From DMER64 sp041652255 (lineage in GTDB: Bacteria > Bacteroidota > Bacteroidia > Bacteroidales > UBA932), in NCBI GenBank assembly GCA_041652255.1, contig JBAZHT010000001.1, positions 62,001-126,000 on the forward strand: a DNA stretch of 64,000 nt, read 5' to 3'. The first letter of the stretch is position 1, and every line of letters begins with the position of its first letter. Below are positions 7,581 through 15,726 of the stretch, piece by piece. The position numbers and the translations under genes were made by a program. The notes under the pieces are model-generated. The model was not told the DNA's origin, made no database searches, and worked only from the letters and a program-made list of their open reading frames with translations.

Positions 7581-9155
7581 TTATCCGGCAATTTGTTCTG
7601 CCACGCTTTCTATTAACGAGGCAATTTCTTCGTTTATTTCGCCCCTGTTCAGGGGTTCAAGCACCGTTTTGCGGTGGCTGCTTTCCAAAACATGAAGGAA
7701 TTTTTCTTCAAACACAACGATCTTATCCAAAGGAACTCTGCTTAAAAGACCATGTGTTCCGCAATAAAGCAATGCTATCTGTTTTCCGACTTCCAACGGA
7801 CTGTATTGTTTCTGTATAAGAAGTTGCGAATTTTTCTGTCCTTTATCCAAGATGCGTGCGGTATAGGTATCCATTTCGCCCCCAAAACGGGAGAAAGATT
7901 CCAGTTCCCTGTACTGTGCCTGGTCTATCTTAAGGGTCCCGGCTACTTTTTTCATGGCTTTTAACTGTGCATTGCCACCCACACGGGATACGGAAATGCC
8001 CACATTCACCGCGGGGCGGTTTCCCTGGTTAAAAAGGTCGGTATCCAGGAATATCTGTCCGTCTGTAATAGATATTACGTTAGTGGGAATGTATGCCGAG
8101 ACATCGCCCGCCTGGGTTTCAATGATGGGAAGGGCCGTCAGCGAACCGCCTCCTTTGACTTTGTCCTTCAGGGATTCGGGCAAGTCGTTCATGCGCGAGG
8201 CCACTTCATCCTGTGTAATGATCTTGGCTGCCCGTTCCAAAAGACGTGAATGGAGGTAGAAGATATCCCCCGGATAGGCTTCCCGTCCCGAGGGTCTGCG
8301 CAGGATCAGGGATACTTCCCGGTAAGAAACTGCCTGCTTGGACAGATCATCGTATACAACAAGGGCATGGCGTCCGGTATCGCGGAAGTATTCACCTACG
8401 GCAGCTCCGGCAAAAGGTGCAAAATACTGCAAGGCAGCAGGATCTCCTGCTGTAGCCGAGATAATAGTGGTATACTCCATGGCACCGTGTTTTTCCAGCG
8501 TGTTGACAATGGATGCCACTGTGGATCCTTTCTGGCCAATGGCCACATAGATGCAATATACGGGATCTCCGGCCAGGAAGTTGGATTTCTGGTTGATGAT
8601 CGTATCAATGGCAATGGCGGTCTTACCGGTTTGCCTGTCACCTATGATCAGTTCCCGCTGACCCCTGCCAATGGGGATCATGGCATCTATAGACTTTATA
8701 CCTGTCTGAAGCGGTTCGGATACCGGTTCGCGAAATATCACGCCGGGGGCTTTTCTTTCCAAAGGCATGGAAGTGAAAGGTCCGGGGATATCTCCCCTTC
8801 CGTCCAAAGGATTTCCCAGGGGATCCACCACCCTGCCCAGCAACTTATCGCTGACGGGGATCGATGCTATGCGCCCCGTTCGCCTGACCATGTCTCCTTC
8901 CCTTATCCGGTCCGTGGAACCCAGCAACACAGCACCCACGTTGTCTTCTTCCAGGTTCATCACAATGGCCATCATGCGGTTGTCGAATTCCAGCAATTCA
9001 TTGGACTCAGCCTGGTACAGACCGTATATACGGACCACGCCGTCGCTTACCTGAAGCACCGTACCCTTTTCTTCATATAGGGGCCGGTTGTCAAGTCCCT
9101 CCAATTGCATACGCAATATCTCGGTAACTTCAGCAGGTTTTATCACATCTGACAT
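7581..9155 (-). CDS. atpA: ATP synthase F1 alpha subunit
   Basis: Non-catalytic nucleotide-binding subunit of the F1 hexamer, 524 residues. The P-loop GDRQTGKT occupies residues 172-179. The alpha signature ending PAVNVGISVSRVGG is present near residue 370, and the C-terminal helical domain is complete. It lies 7 bases after atpH and 2 bases before atpG. The start MSDVIKPAEVTEILRMQLEG gives the normal N-terminal segment that contacts the delta subunit. Confidence 0.97.
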   Translation of the reverse strand: MSDVIKPAEVTEILRMQLEGLDNRPLYEEKGTVLQVSDGVVRIYGLYQAESNELLEFDNRMMAIVMNLEEDNVGAVLLGSTDRIREGDMVRRTGRIASIPVSDKLLGRVVDPLGNPLDGRGDIPGPFTSMPLERKAPGVIFREPVSEPLQTGIKSIDAMIPIGRGQRELIIGDRQTGKTAIAIDTIINQKSNFLAGDPVYCIYVAIGQKGSTVASIVNTLEKHGAMEYTTIISATAGDPAALQYFAPFAGAAVGEYFRDTGRHALVVYDDLSKQAVSYREVSLILRRPSGREAYPGDIFYLHSRLLERAAKIITQDEVASRMNDLPESLKDKVKGGGSLTALPIIETQAGDVSAYIPTNVISITDGQIFLDTDLFNQGNRPAVNVGISVSRVGGNAQLKAMKKVAGTLKIDQAQYRELESFSRFGGEMDTYTARILDKGQKNSQLLIQKQYSPLEVGKQIALLYCGTHGLLSRVPLDKIVVFEEKFLHVLESSHRKTVLEPLNRGEINEEIASLIESVAEQIAG

Positions 9156-9162
9156 AACACGT

Positions 9163-9720
9163 CTACTGTTTATCGTTTATTCCAAAGGCTTTTCTCACTT
9201 CTCTCATACGGCCCGCCAGGGATGCGTCCCAAACCTTCATGCCGACCCGGAGTGAGAACCCTCCGATCAATTGTTTGTCCTGTTTCAATTCCAGCTCAAC
9301 CTTTTGAGGATGTTCCGGATCCAGGACTTTCTTAATTTTTTCCACTGTCTTTTCGTCAACCGGAACAACAGTGGTCAGTACTCCGTAGGTAAGGCCCTGT
9401 TCTTTCCTGTATTTATCCAGATACTGCAGGCTGACCGACCTGATCACATATTCTCTGCGGTGTTGTATCAACAGGTTCAGAAATCCAGACAACACCTTTA
9501 TGGAATGCGGCGAATTAGTCCGGAAAAGACTCAGGAACATATCTTTTCGCTTACTGGCAGGTACCATCCTGTCACAGAACATTTTTTCCAGGTCGGGAAC
9601 TTCCGTGAAATATTCTGATAACCGTTTCATCATGCGATACACGTCGTGTTCTGCCCCGGTATCGGTAGCGTAACACAACAAAGCTGCAGCATAACGGGAA
9701 ACTATCAGTCCTGTGTTCAT
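9163..9720 (-). CDS. atpH: ATP synthase F1 delta subunit
   Basis: Peripheral-stalk subunit (OSCP type) linking the b subunit to the crown of F1. The 185 residues match the family length. The N-terminal six-helix domain starts with SRYAAALL, and the C-terminal segment has LIGGFSLRVGMKVWDASLAG, close to the family motif G-G-x-x-x-x-x-G-x-x-x-D-x-S. The gene lies 4 bases after atpF and 7 bases before atpA. Confidence 0.94.
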   Translation of the reverse strand: MNTGLIVSRYAAALLCYATDTGAEHDVYRMMKRLSEYFTEVPDLEKMFCDRMVPASKRKDMFLSLFRTNSPHSIKVLSGFLNLLIQHRREYVIRSVSLQYLDKYRKEQGLTYGVLTTVVPVDEKTVEKIKKVLDPEHPQKVELELKQDKQLIGGFSLRVGMKVWDASLAGRMREVRKAFGINDKQ

Positions 9721-9724
9721 GGGA

Positions 9725-10225
9725 TCATGCTTCGGGTTTTGCGGATTCCTCCAGCAGGCTGTTTATAAGCTCCATTTGCCTGACACCGGGATCCAATTGT
9801 TTTTTTAGTAATTTTTCGGCTACCTCAACCGACAATGTGGCTACGTACGCCCTGACTTCGCGTATGGCCACATCCCTTTCTTTCTCAATTTGCGATCTTG
9901 CCCTGTCCAGCATAAGCCGGCTTTCGTGACGTGCTGCTTCCCGGGCTTCATCCAGGAGTTGCTGACGCAGCAGAGACGTCTGTTCTATGACTTTTGCCTG
10001 CTCGTCGCGGGATTGCTGCAGTATTTTTTCTTCCTGCTGTTTCAGGGTGGCAAGCAATTTCCGGGCAGAGGCTGCATCGGCAAGTGCTCTTTCAATTTTT
10101 TCGTTTCGACGTTCCACAACACCGGTGATCAGAGGCCAGCCGAAACGGGCCAGCACCAGAAACAGGATGCCAAAAGCAATGAACATCCAGAACAACAATC
10201 CGGAATCGGGGATCATCAAATCCAT
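9725..10225 (-). CDS. atpF: ATP synthase Fo b subunit
   Basis: Membrane-anchored peripheral stalk subunit, 166 residues. One transmembrane helix covers residues 9-29, followed by a long charged coiled-coil region, for example RRNEKIERALADAASARKLL, and the conserved start of the delta-binding end (VEVAEKLLKKQLD). Only one b-type gene is present, so the stalk is probably a homodimer. It is 12 bases downstream of atpE. Confidence 0.94.
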   Translation of the reverse strand: MDLMIPDSGLLFWMFIAFGILFLVLARFGWPLITGVVERRNEKIERALADAASARKLLATLKQQEEKILQQSRDEQAKVIEQTSLLRQQLLDEAREAARHESRLMLDRARSQIEKERDVAIREVRAYVATLSVEVAEKLLKKQLDPGVRQMELINSLLEESAKPEA

Positions 10226-10237
10226 AACACAAAAATT

Positions 10238-10492
10238 TTATAAGGCAACCAGCAGGCATACAATGATGGCAAAAAGGGAAACGCCTTCCACCAGTGCCCC
10301 AATAATGATCATGGACATTCTGATCCCGTCAGCCGCTTCCGGCTGACGTGCAATGGCCTCCATAGCGGCACTCCCGATTTTTCCGATACCGAAAGAGGCC
10401 CCCAGAACAACAACGGCAGCAGCCAGAACAGCTCCTAACTTGGCAATTTCGCCAGATGCTACGGCGGCTTGTAATACAGTAAAAAGTAACAT
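10238..10492 (-). CDS. atpE: ATP synthase Fo c subunit
   Basis: Ring-forming proteolipid of 84 residues with two transmembrane helices joined by the polar loop RQPE (residues 49-52). The ion-binding carboxylate is E69, in GALVEGVSLF. The residue after it is Gly and helix 1 lacks the Gln typical of sodium-binding rings, so this ring is read as proton-type. The gene lies between atpB and atpF. Confidence 0.95.
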   Translation of the reverse strand: MLLFTVLQAAVASGEIAKLGAVLAAAVVVLGASFGIGKIGSAAMEAIARQPEAADGIRMSMIIIGALVEGVSLFAIIVCLLVAL

Positions 10493-10517
10493 AACAATAT
10501 GGTTTAAAATAAATTTT

Positions 10518-11636
10518 TCATTTTTTATTCGTTTCTACGGCACGGGCAGGTCTGATCTTATGCGTCTCCTGACGGGAAAGTCCTATGAATATGGATGAGA
10601 GCATTGTAAATACATACGCCTGTATATAAGCCACCAACAGTTCCAGGGCCAGCATAAAAACCGAAAAGAGCACAGATACCGCACTCATGGAAACATTTAT
10701 TACAGGTCCCATAGCCACGGTAAGAAACACCAGTGAAGTTAGTGCCAGTATGATAATATGCCCGGCAAAGATATTGGCAAACAAACGGATCATCAGGGCC
10801 ATGGGTTTGGTCAGTATCCCAAAAAATTCAATGACCTGCATAATGGGAAAAGGAACTTTCATAAATACCGGGACATCAGGCCACAGGATCTCTTTCCAGT
10901 ATTCCTTGTTCCCGAACAGATTGACGGCTACCATGGTAAAGAAGGCCAGACCGAATGTAATGGTAATGTTGCCTGTCAGGTTGGCTCCACCCGGGAAAAG
11001 CGGAATGAGTCCCAACACGTTGTTCAGAAAAATGAAGAAGAAAGCAGTCAGTAAATAAGGCGCGTAACGTTTGTAATCCTTTCCCACGCATTTTTTGATC
11101 ATTCCGTCGTGAATGCTCATGATGAACCATTCCATAACGCCCATTACCCCGGGAGGAACAGCATCTGTTTTCCCTCGCATTTCCTGTTTTTTATACCATT
11201 TTGCCAGGCGAAGCACCAGGAACATAAGCAATCCGCAGGAAAAAAACAGGGCCAGCACGTCTTTGGTAATGGACAAGTCAAAAGGCCTGACCTCCTGACC
11301 CCGCACATCTGTTTCTACAAGTTTTCCTTCGTACCTTCCTTCCTGGGCTACATAAAAGCCTTCGTATTCCTCCTTTTCTATCAGATGAGAAGAAAGAAAT
11401 AAAAACCAACCCCTTTCCCGACTGTGAACTATTACTGGTAAAGGAATCCCAATATCTTTGTTCTCCGTGGAAAAAAGATGCCAGTGATAGGAATCATTTA
11501 AATGCTCCAGGATCAAATGTTTAACATCTACCGGAGGTCTCTCCTGACGGGGAACTGCAAACAAAGCAGGGCTTCCAGCCATCATAAAGAAAGCAAACGA
11601 CAAAACGATCAATATGGACCTGCGGGCTACCGGCAT
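10518..11636 (-). CDS. atpB: ATP synthase Fo a subunit with N-terminal extension
   Basis: Stator channel subunit, 372 residues against about 270 in E. coli. The essential arginine is R284 in LMIRLFANIFAGH. The extra length is N-terminal: a signal-peptide-like hydrophobic stretch (residues 7-27, ending near ALFA) and about 95 soluble residues before the first conserved membrane helix at about 126-144. The extension was not seen in any other subunit here; to my knowledge other Bacteroidota a subunits carry a similar one. The gene lies 6 bases after the atpI-like gene and 25 bases before atpE. Confidence 0.94.
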   Translation of the reverse strand: MPVARRSILIVLSFAFFMMAGSPALFAVPRQERPPVDVKHLILEHLNDSYHWHLFSTENKDIGIPLPVIVHSRERGWFLFLSSHLIEKEEYEGFYVAQEGRYEGKLVETDVRGQEVRPFDLSITKDVLALFFSCGLLMFLVLRLAKWYKKQEMRGKTDAVPPGVMGVMEWFIMSIHDGMIKKCVGKDYKRYAPYLLTAFFFIFLNNVLGLIPLFPGGANLTGNITITFGLAFFTMVAVNLFGNKEYWKEILWPDVPVFMKVPFPIMQVIEFFGILTKPMALMIRLFANIFAGHIIILALTSLVFLTVAMGPVINVSMSAVSVLFSVFMLALELLVAYIQAYVFTMLSSIFIGLSRQETHKIRPARAVETNKK

Positions 11637-11642
11637 GATTAA

Positions 11643-12038
11643 TTACGATTCTTTCTCTTTGATTTTTTTTTGTTCTTTACAATCAACCAAAAGGAACCAG
11701 ATAGATAAAAAACTATATATAATGAACATCCCCATAAAACTAATAATAAAGGAGGCTTTGGGAGGATGAGCCACCCCTATTAACACGATCAGTATCACCA
11801 GAACAATACCCCAACGTACAATACGCTGCATCAATATGCTGTTGAGCATTTTGGCGTTCTGGGTCTTGCTTTTTTTCATCATGAGGATCTCCAATAAACC
11901 AACCAGCAAAAACGTGGCAGGAATGACGGGATACACAGGGAACCACCACTCAGGCATAAAAAGGTACATGATCAGTCCCCATATACCTCCCGCCAGGAGT
12001 ATGGTCACTGTATGTACCGTGATCATTCTTTTTATCAT
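11643..12038 (-). CDS. AtpI-like small membrane protein of the ATP synthase operon
   Basis: A 131-residue protein with four predicted membrane helices (about 8-27, 34-52, 70-90 and 95-117) and a Lys/Glu-rich tail. Its size, topology and position directly upstream of atpB match the AtpI/UncI type, which assists c-ring assembly or magnesium supply in other bacteria. I see no decisive motif, so the family call rests mainly on context. Its ATG overlaps the atpC stop by 4 bases, implying coupled translation. Confidence 0.7.
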   Translation of the reverse strand: MIKRMITVHTVTILLAGGIWGLIMYLFMPEWWFPVYPVIPATFLLVGLLEILMMKKSKTQNAKMLNSILMQRIVRWGIVLVILIVLIGVAHPPKASFIISFMGMFIIYSFLSIWFLLVDCKEQKKIKEKES

Positions 12039-12292
12039 AAAAGTTTCTGTATAATACAGGCATACACCTTGTTGTTTCTGACCTGAACGAATCCGCTGCT
12101 AACCGGGATCCTTCCATCTCCCATTTCTCCTTCGTAAGAGATAAATCCCCTTTCGAGTAATGACATAATGGGAGCATGATCCTTCATGACTGTAAAAGAG
12201 GCGCTTTTGCCGGGAAATCTGACCAAACAGACGTTCCCTTCAAAAAGGACCTCCTCCGGAGACATGACCTGAAGATATACCGGTGCTCTCAT
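12035..12292 (-). CDS. atpC: ATP synthase F1 epsilon subunit, short form
   Basis: An 85-residue protein consisting only of the N-terminal beta-sandwich of epsilon: LQVMSPEEVLFEGNVCLVRF and the glycine-rich SGFVQVRNNKVYACI strand at the end. The C-terminal two-helix domain, which in E. coli and Bacillus can inhibit hydrolysis, is absent; the usual length is about 135 residues. The next gene begins at its stop, so there is no room for a lost extension. It lies 5 bases after atpD. Confidence 0.93.
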   Translation of the reverse strand: MRAPVYLQVMSPEEVLFEGNVCLVRFPGKSASFTVMKDHAPIMSLLERGFISYEGEMGDGRIPVSSGFVQVRNNKVYACIIQKLL

Positions 12293-12297
12293 GGCGG

Positions 12298-13803
12298 TTA
12301 TTGCATAATTCGTTTTCCTTTTTCTATCGCATCTTCTATAGTACCCACATTCAAAAAAGCATTTTCGGTTATTTGGTCTACCTCTCCGTCAATGATCATA
12401 TTAAACCCTTTAATACACTCTTCAATGGGAACCATCACACCTTTAAGCCCCGTAAATTTCTGGGCAACGGTAAAAGGTTGTGAGAGAAATCGTTGCACTT
12501 TCCTGGCCCTGTTTACTGTCAATTGATCTTCACGGGAAAGCTCCTCCATACCCAGGATCGAAATAATATCCTGCAATTCCTTGTTGCGTTGCAGGATCTG
12601 TTTTACTTTCTGGGCAGTGTTGTAGTGTTCCTGTCCCACAATCGCGGGATCCAGGATCCGGGATGTGGATTCCAGCGGATCCACCGCGGGGTATATTCCC
12701 ATCTCGGTGATCTTGCGGGATAAAACCGTTGTTGCATCCAGGTGGGAGAATGTAGTGGCCGGGGCAGGGTCGGTCAGGTCATCTGCCGGAACATATACGG
12801 CTTGTATTGAAGTGATAGATCCGTTACGCGTAGAGGCGATCCGTTCCTGCATGATCCCCATTTCCGTAGCCAGCGTCGGTTGGTAACCAACGGCGGACGG
12901 CATCCGTCCCAACAATGCAGAAACCTCAGAGCCGGCCTGGGTAAAGCGGAAAATATTATCTATGAACAACAAAATATCTTTAATGCTCCCGTCATCATCC
13001 CGAATGGACTCGGCAATAGTCAGTCCGCTCAGGGCAACGGATGCACGGGCCCCGGGAGGTTCGTTCATCTGACCGAACACCAGGGTGGCCTGGGATTTTG
13101 CCAGTTCATTGTAATCTACTTTTGTCAGGTCCCATTCCCCTTTTTCCATACTTTCACGAAAGGCTTCCCCATAACGGATCACACCGGACTGTATCATTTC
13201 GCGCAACAGGTCGTTCCCTTCCCGGGTACGTTCTCCCACACCGGCAAAAACCGAAAACCCGCTGTGTTTTTTGGCGATATTATTGATCAGCTCCATAATG
13301 ATCACGGTCTTGCCAACACCCGCCCCTCCGAAAAGTCCGATTTTTCCTCCTTTCAAATAAGGTTCCAGCAGGTCAATGACTTTAATACCCGTAAACAGCA
13401 CTTCACTTGATGTGGTCAGATCTTCAAATTTCGGAGGTCTTTTGTGAATGGGAGAAGATCCTATGTTTTTATCCAACGGAGAAAGCCCGTCTATGGTTTC
13501 CCCTGTGACATTCATCAGCCTTCCTTTTACAGCTTCCCCCACAGGCATGGTAATGGGACCGCCGGTAACCTTAATTACCGTCCCGCGTGAAAGACCGTCG
13601 GTAGAATCCATGGCCACGGTACGCACGGTAAAATCACCAATATGTTGCTGGACTTCCAGCACGATCTCTTTTCCGTCGTTTCGTTTTACTTCAAGGGCAT
13701 GGTGTATGGAAGGTAACCGCACTTTTCCGGTTGCTTCAGGTGTAAAGACCACGTCTACTACCGGCCCGATTATTTGTGATATGCAACCCTTCAGATCTGG
13801 CAT
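12298..13803 (-). CDS. atpD: ATP synthase F1 beta subunit
   Basis: Catalytic subunit of F1, 501 residues. The P-loop GGAGVGKT lies at residues 159-166. Further motifs are GVGERTREGNDL with the catalytic Glu, the Walker B region LLFIDNIFRFTQAGSEVSAL, and the signature VDPLESTSR. It is the first gene of the nine-gene ATP synthase operon. A minus-strand TACATTTG box lies 30 bases upstream of the ATG. Confidence 0.97.
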   Translation of the reverse strand: MPDLKGCISQIIGPVVDVVFTPEATGKVRLPSIHHALEVKRNDGKEIVLEVQQHIGDFTVRTVAMDSTDGLSRGTVIKVTGGPITMPVGEAVKGRLMNVTGETIDGLSPLDKNIGSSPIHKRPPKFEDLTTSSEVLFTGIKVIDLLEPYLKGGKIGLFGGAGVGKTVIIMELINNIAKKHSGFSVFAGVGERTREGNDLLREMIQSGVIRYGEAFRESMEKGEWDLTKVDYNELAKSQATLVFGQMNEPPGARASVALSGLTIAESIRDDDGSIKDILLFIDNIFRFTQAGSEVSALLGRMPSAVGYQPTLATEMGIMQERIASTRNGSITSIQAVYVPADDLTDPAPATTFSHLDATTVLSRKITEMGIYPAVDPLESTSRILDPAIVGQEHYNTAQKVKQILQRNKELQDIISILGMEELSREDQLTVNRARKVQRFLSQPFTVAQKFTGLKGVMVPIEECIKGFNMIIDGEVDQITENAFLNVGTIEDAIEKGKRIMQ

Positions 13804-13833
13804 AATGAATTATTTCGTTATTAGAACCAGCGG

Positions 13834-13841
13834 CAAATGTA
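13834..13841 (-). promoter_or_regulatory. Predicted -7 box of the ATP synthase operon
   Basis: The minus strand reads TACATTTG (TAnnTTTG), placing transcription start near 13830 and giving a leader of about 27 bases before atpD. No clear -33 element is seen. It lies in an 87-base region shared with the divergent parE promoter. Confidence 0.55.
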
Positions 13842-13874
13842 ATCATTAATTAAACTACTTCTACCAGTTTTTTT

Positions 13875-13882
13875 TATCTTTG
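13875..13882 (+). promoter_or_regulatory. Predicted -7 box for parE
   Basis: TATCTTTG matches TAnnTTTG exactly. The expected transcript start near 13886 leaves only about 5 bases before the ATG at 13891, so the mRNA would be almost leaderless. A -33 TTTG is not obvious. Confidence 0.55.
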
Positions 13883-13890
13883 TGCCCCGT

Positions 13891-15723
13891 ATGTCGAATC
13901 CATTATCATCTTACACAGAAGCGAATTTCCAGACCCTGGAATGGAACGAACATATCCGTCTCAGACCGGGCATGTACATTGGAAAATCGGGTGACGGAAG
14001 TACCCCCGATGACGGGCTTTATGTGCTTATCAAAGAAGTTATTGACAACTCGGTAGACGAGTATGCCATGGGGCACGGTAAAGTTATTTCAGTTACCATT
14101 CGTGAGAACGAGATCTCGGTCCGTGATTACGGAAGGGGTATTCCTTTCGGAAAAGTAATTGACGCCGCCAACAAAATGAATACCGGCGCAAAATACGACA
14201 ACAAATCCTTTCAAAAAGCCGTAGGACTTAACGGGGTGGGACTGAAAGCAGTAAATGCGACATCCACCATGTTCTACATTGAATCCTTCCGGGAAGGAAA
14301 TAGTCGTTTCGGCAGGTTTTCAAAAGGCGTTTTGCTGGATGAAGGGACCACCCGGACTGACGAGAAAGACGGGACGCTGGTCACATTCACCCCCGACCCT
14401 GCATTGTTTCCCAATTACACCATCAATACGGAATTCGTACAGGAAATGATGCGGCATTATGCTTACCTGAACAAAGGGTTGAAAATGCAGCTCAACGGAA
14501 ATGAATACGTTTCCAAAAACGGATTGCTGGACCTTGTCCTGGAAAGCATGGCCGAAGAAACGCTTTACCCCCCCATTCATCTGACAGGTCAGGATATAGA
14601 AATGGTCATTACCCATGCCAACGAAACCGGAGAAAGCATCATGTCGTTTGCCAACGGGCAGAACACTTCTCAGGGAGGCACCCACCTGTCGGTGTTCCGG
14701 GAGGCAGTGGCTCGCACTATAAAAGAATTTTATAAAAAGGATTTTGAACCCTCCGATATCAGGCAATCCATAGTAGGGGCTATCAGCATTCGCCTGATAG
14801 AACCCAAGTTCGCAAACCAGACGAAAACCATTCTTGATTCCAGGGACATGGGTCCCGACGGCCCTACCCTGCGCAGTTTCATTAGTGATTTCGTGAAAGA
14901 ACACCTGGATAACTACCTGCACAAGAATCCGGAAACGGCAGATATCCTGCTGAAAAAGATCATTGAAAACGAAAAAGAAAGAAAAGCCGTTGGTGCAGTC
15001 CGTAAAAAAGCCAAGGAAAATGCCCGAAAGATCAGCCTGCACAACCGCAAGCTTCGTGACTGCCGTATCCATTTTACCGACAAGAGCGACAAGGCCGAAC
15101 AAACCATGCTGTTCATAACGGAAGGAGACTCTGCCAGCGGATCCATAACAAAAAGCAGAAATCCAAACATCCAGGCGGTTTTCAGCCTTAGGGGAAAACC
15201 CGAGAATACATACGGCATGAACAAGCAGGTAGTCTATACAAATGAAGAGTTCAACCTGTTGCAGGCTGCCCTGAATATTGAAGAAGACCTGGACAACCTG
15301 CGTTACAATAAAATCATCATAGCTACCGATGCAGACCCGGACGGGATGCATATCCGCATGTTGTTGTTAAGCTTTTTCCTGCAATTCTTCCCGGAACTGG
15401 TACGGCACGGACACATATACATATTGCAAACACCTCTGTTCCGTGTCAGGAATAAGAAAGAAACCCGGTATTGTTATTCGGAACCGGAAAGAGAGAAAGC
15501 CGTGCTGGATCTGGGACCGGATCCCGAGATCACTCGTTTTAAAGGCCTGGGTGAGATCTCTCCCGACGAATTTAAAGAATTTATAGGAGAGAACATCCGC
15601 CTTGATATGGTCCGGCTGGATAAGGACGACAGGCTCCCGGAACTTCTGAGGTTTTATATGGGCGAGAACTCTCCACAGCGCAGAGAATTCATAGTCAGTA
15701 ACTTAAGGATAGTGGGGGATTAA
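13891..15723 (+). CDS. parE: DNA topoisomerase IV subunit B
   Basis: ATPase subunit of a type IIA topoisomerase, 610 residues. The GHKL ATPase domain carries KEVIDNSVDEYAMG (Mg/ATP ligand N53), DYGRGIPFG and GLNGVGLKAVNATS. The Toprim domain carries TEGDSASGS near residue 409 and DADPDGMHIR near 480. The ATG at 13891 is preferred: an in-frame GTG at 13882 coincides with the last base of the -7 box and cannot be transcribed from it. It is followed after 3 bases by parC, and this pairing with the matching A subunit is why ParE is preferred over GyrB. Confidence 0.93.
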   Translation: MSNPLSSYTEANFQTLEWNEHIRLRPGMYIGKSGDGSTPDDGLYVLIKEVIDNSVDEYAMGHGKVISVTIRENEISVRDYGRGIPFGKVIDAANKMNTGAKYDNKSFQKAVGLNGVGLKAVNATSTMFYIESFREGNSRFGRFSKGVLLDEGTTRTDEKDGTLVTFTPDPALFPNYTINTEFVQEMMRHYAYLNKGLKMQLNGNEYVSKNGLLDLVLESMAEETLYPPIHLTGQDIEMVITHANETGESIMSFANGQNTSQGGTHLSVFREAVARTIKEFYKKDFEPSDIRQSIVGAISIRLIEPKFANQTKTILDSRDMGPDGPTLRSFISDFVKEHLDNYLHKNPETADILLKKIIENEKERKAVGAVRKKAKENARKISLHNRKLRDCRIHFTDKSDKAEQTMLFITEGDSASGSITKSRNPNIQAVFSLRGKPENTYGMNKQVVYTNEEFNLLQAALNIEEDLDNLRYNKIIIATDADPDGMHIRMLLLSFFLQFFPELVRHGHIYILQTPLFRVRNKKETRYCYSEPEREKAVLDLGPDPEITRFKGLGEISPDEFKEFIGENIRLDMVRLDKDDRLPELLRFYMGENSPQRREFIVSNLRIVGD

Positions 15724-15726
15724 GCC

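Noticed and set aside
8250..9080. 276-codon open frame antisense to atpA
   Set aside because: Opposite the conserved nucleotide-binding core of atpA, no promoter and no domain; shadow frame.
14320..15351. 343-codon open frame antisense to parE
   Set aside because: Entirely inside parE on the other strand with the same compositional signature of an antisense shadow; no recognisable domain.
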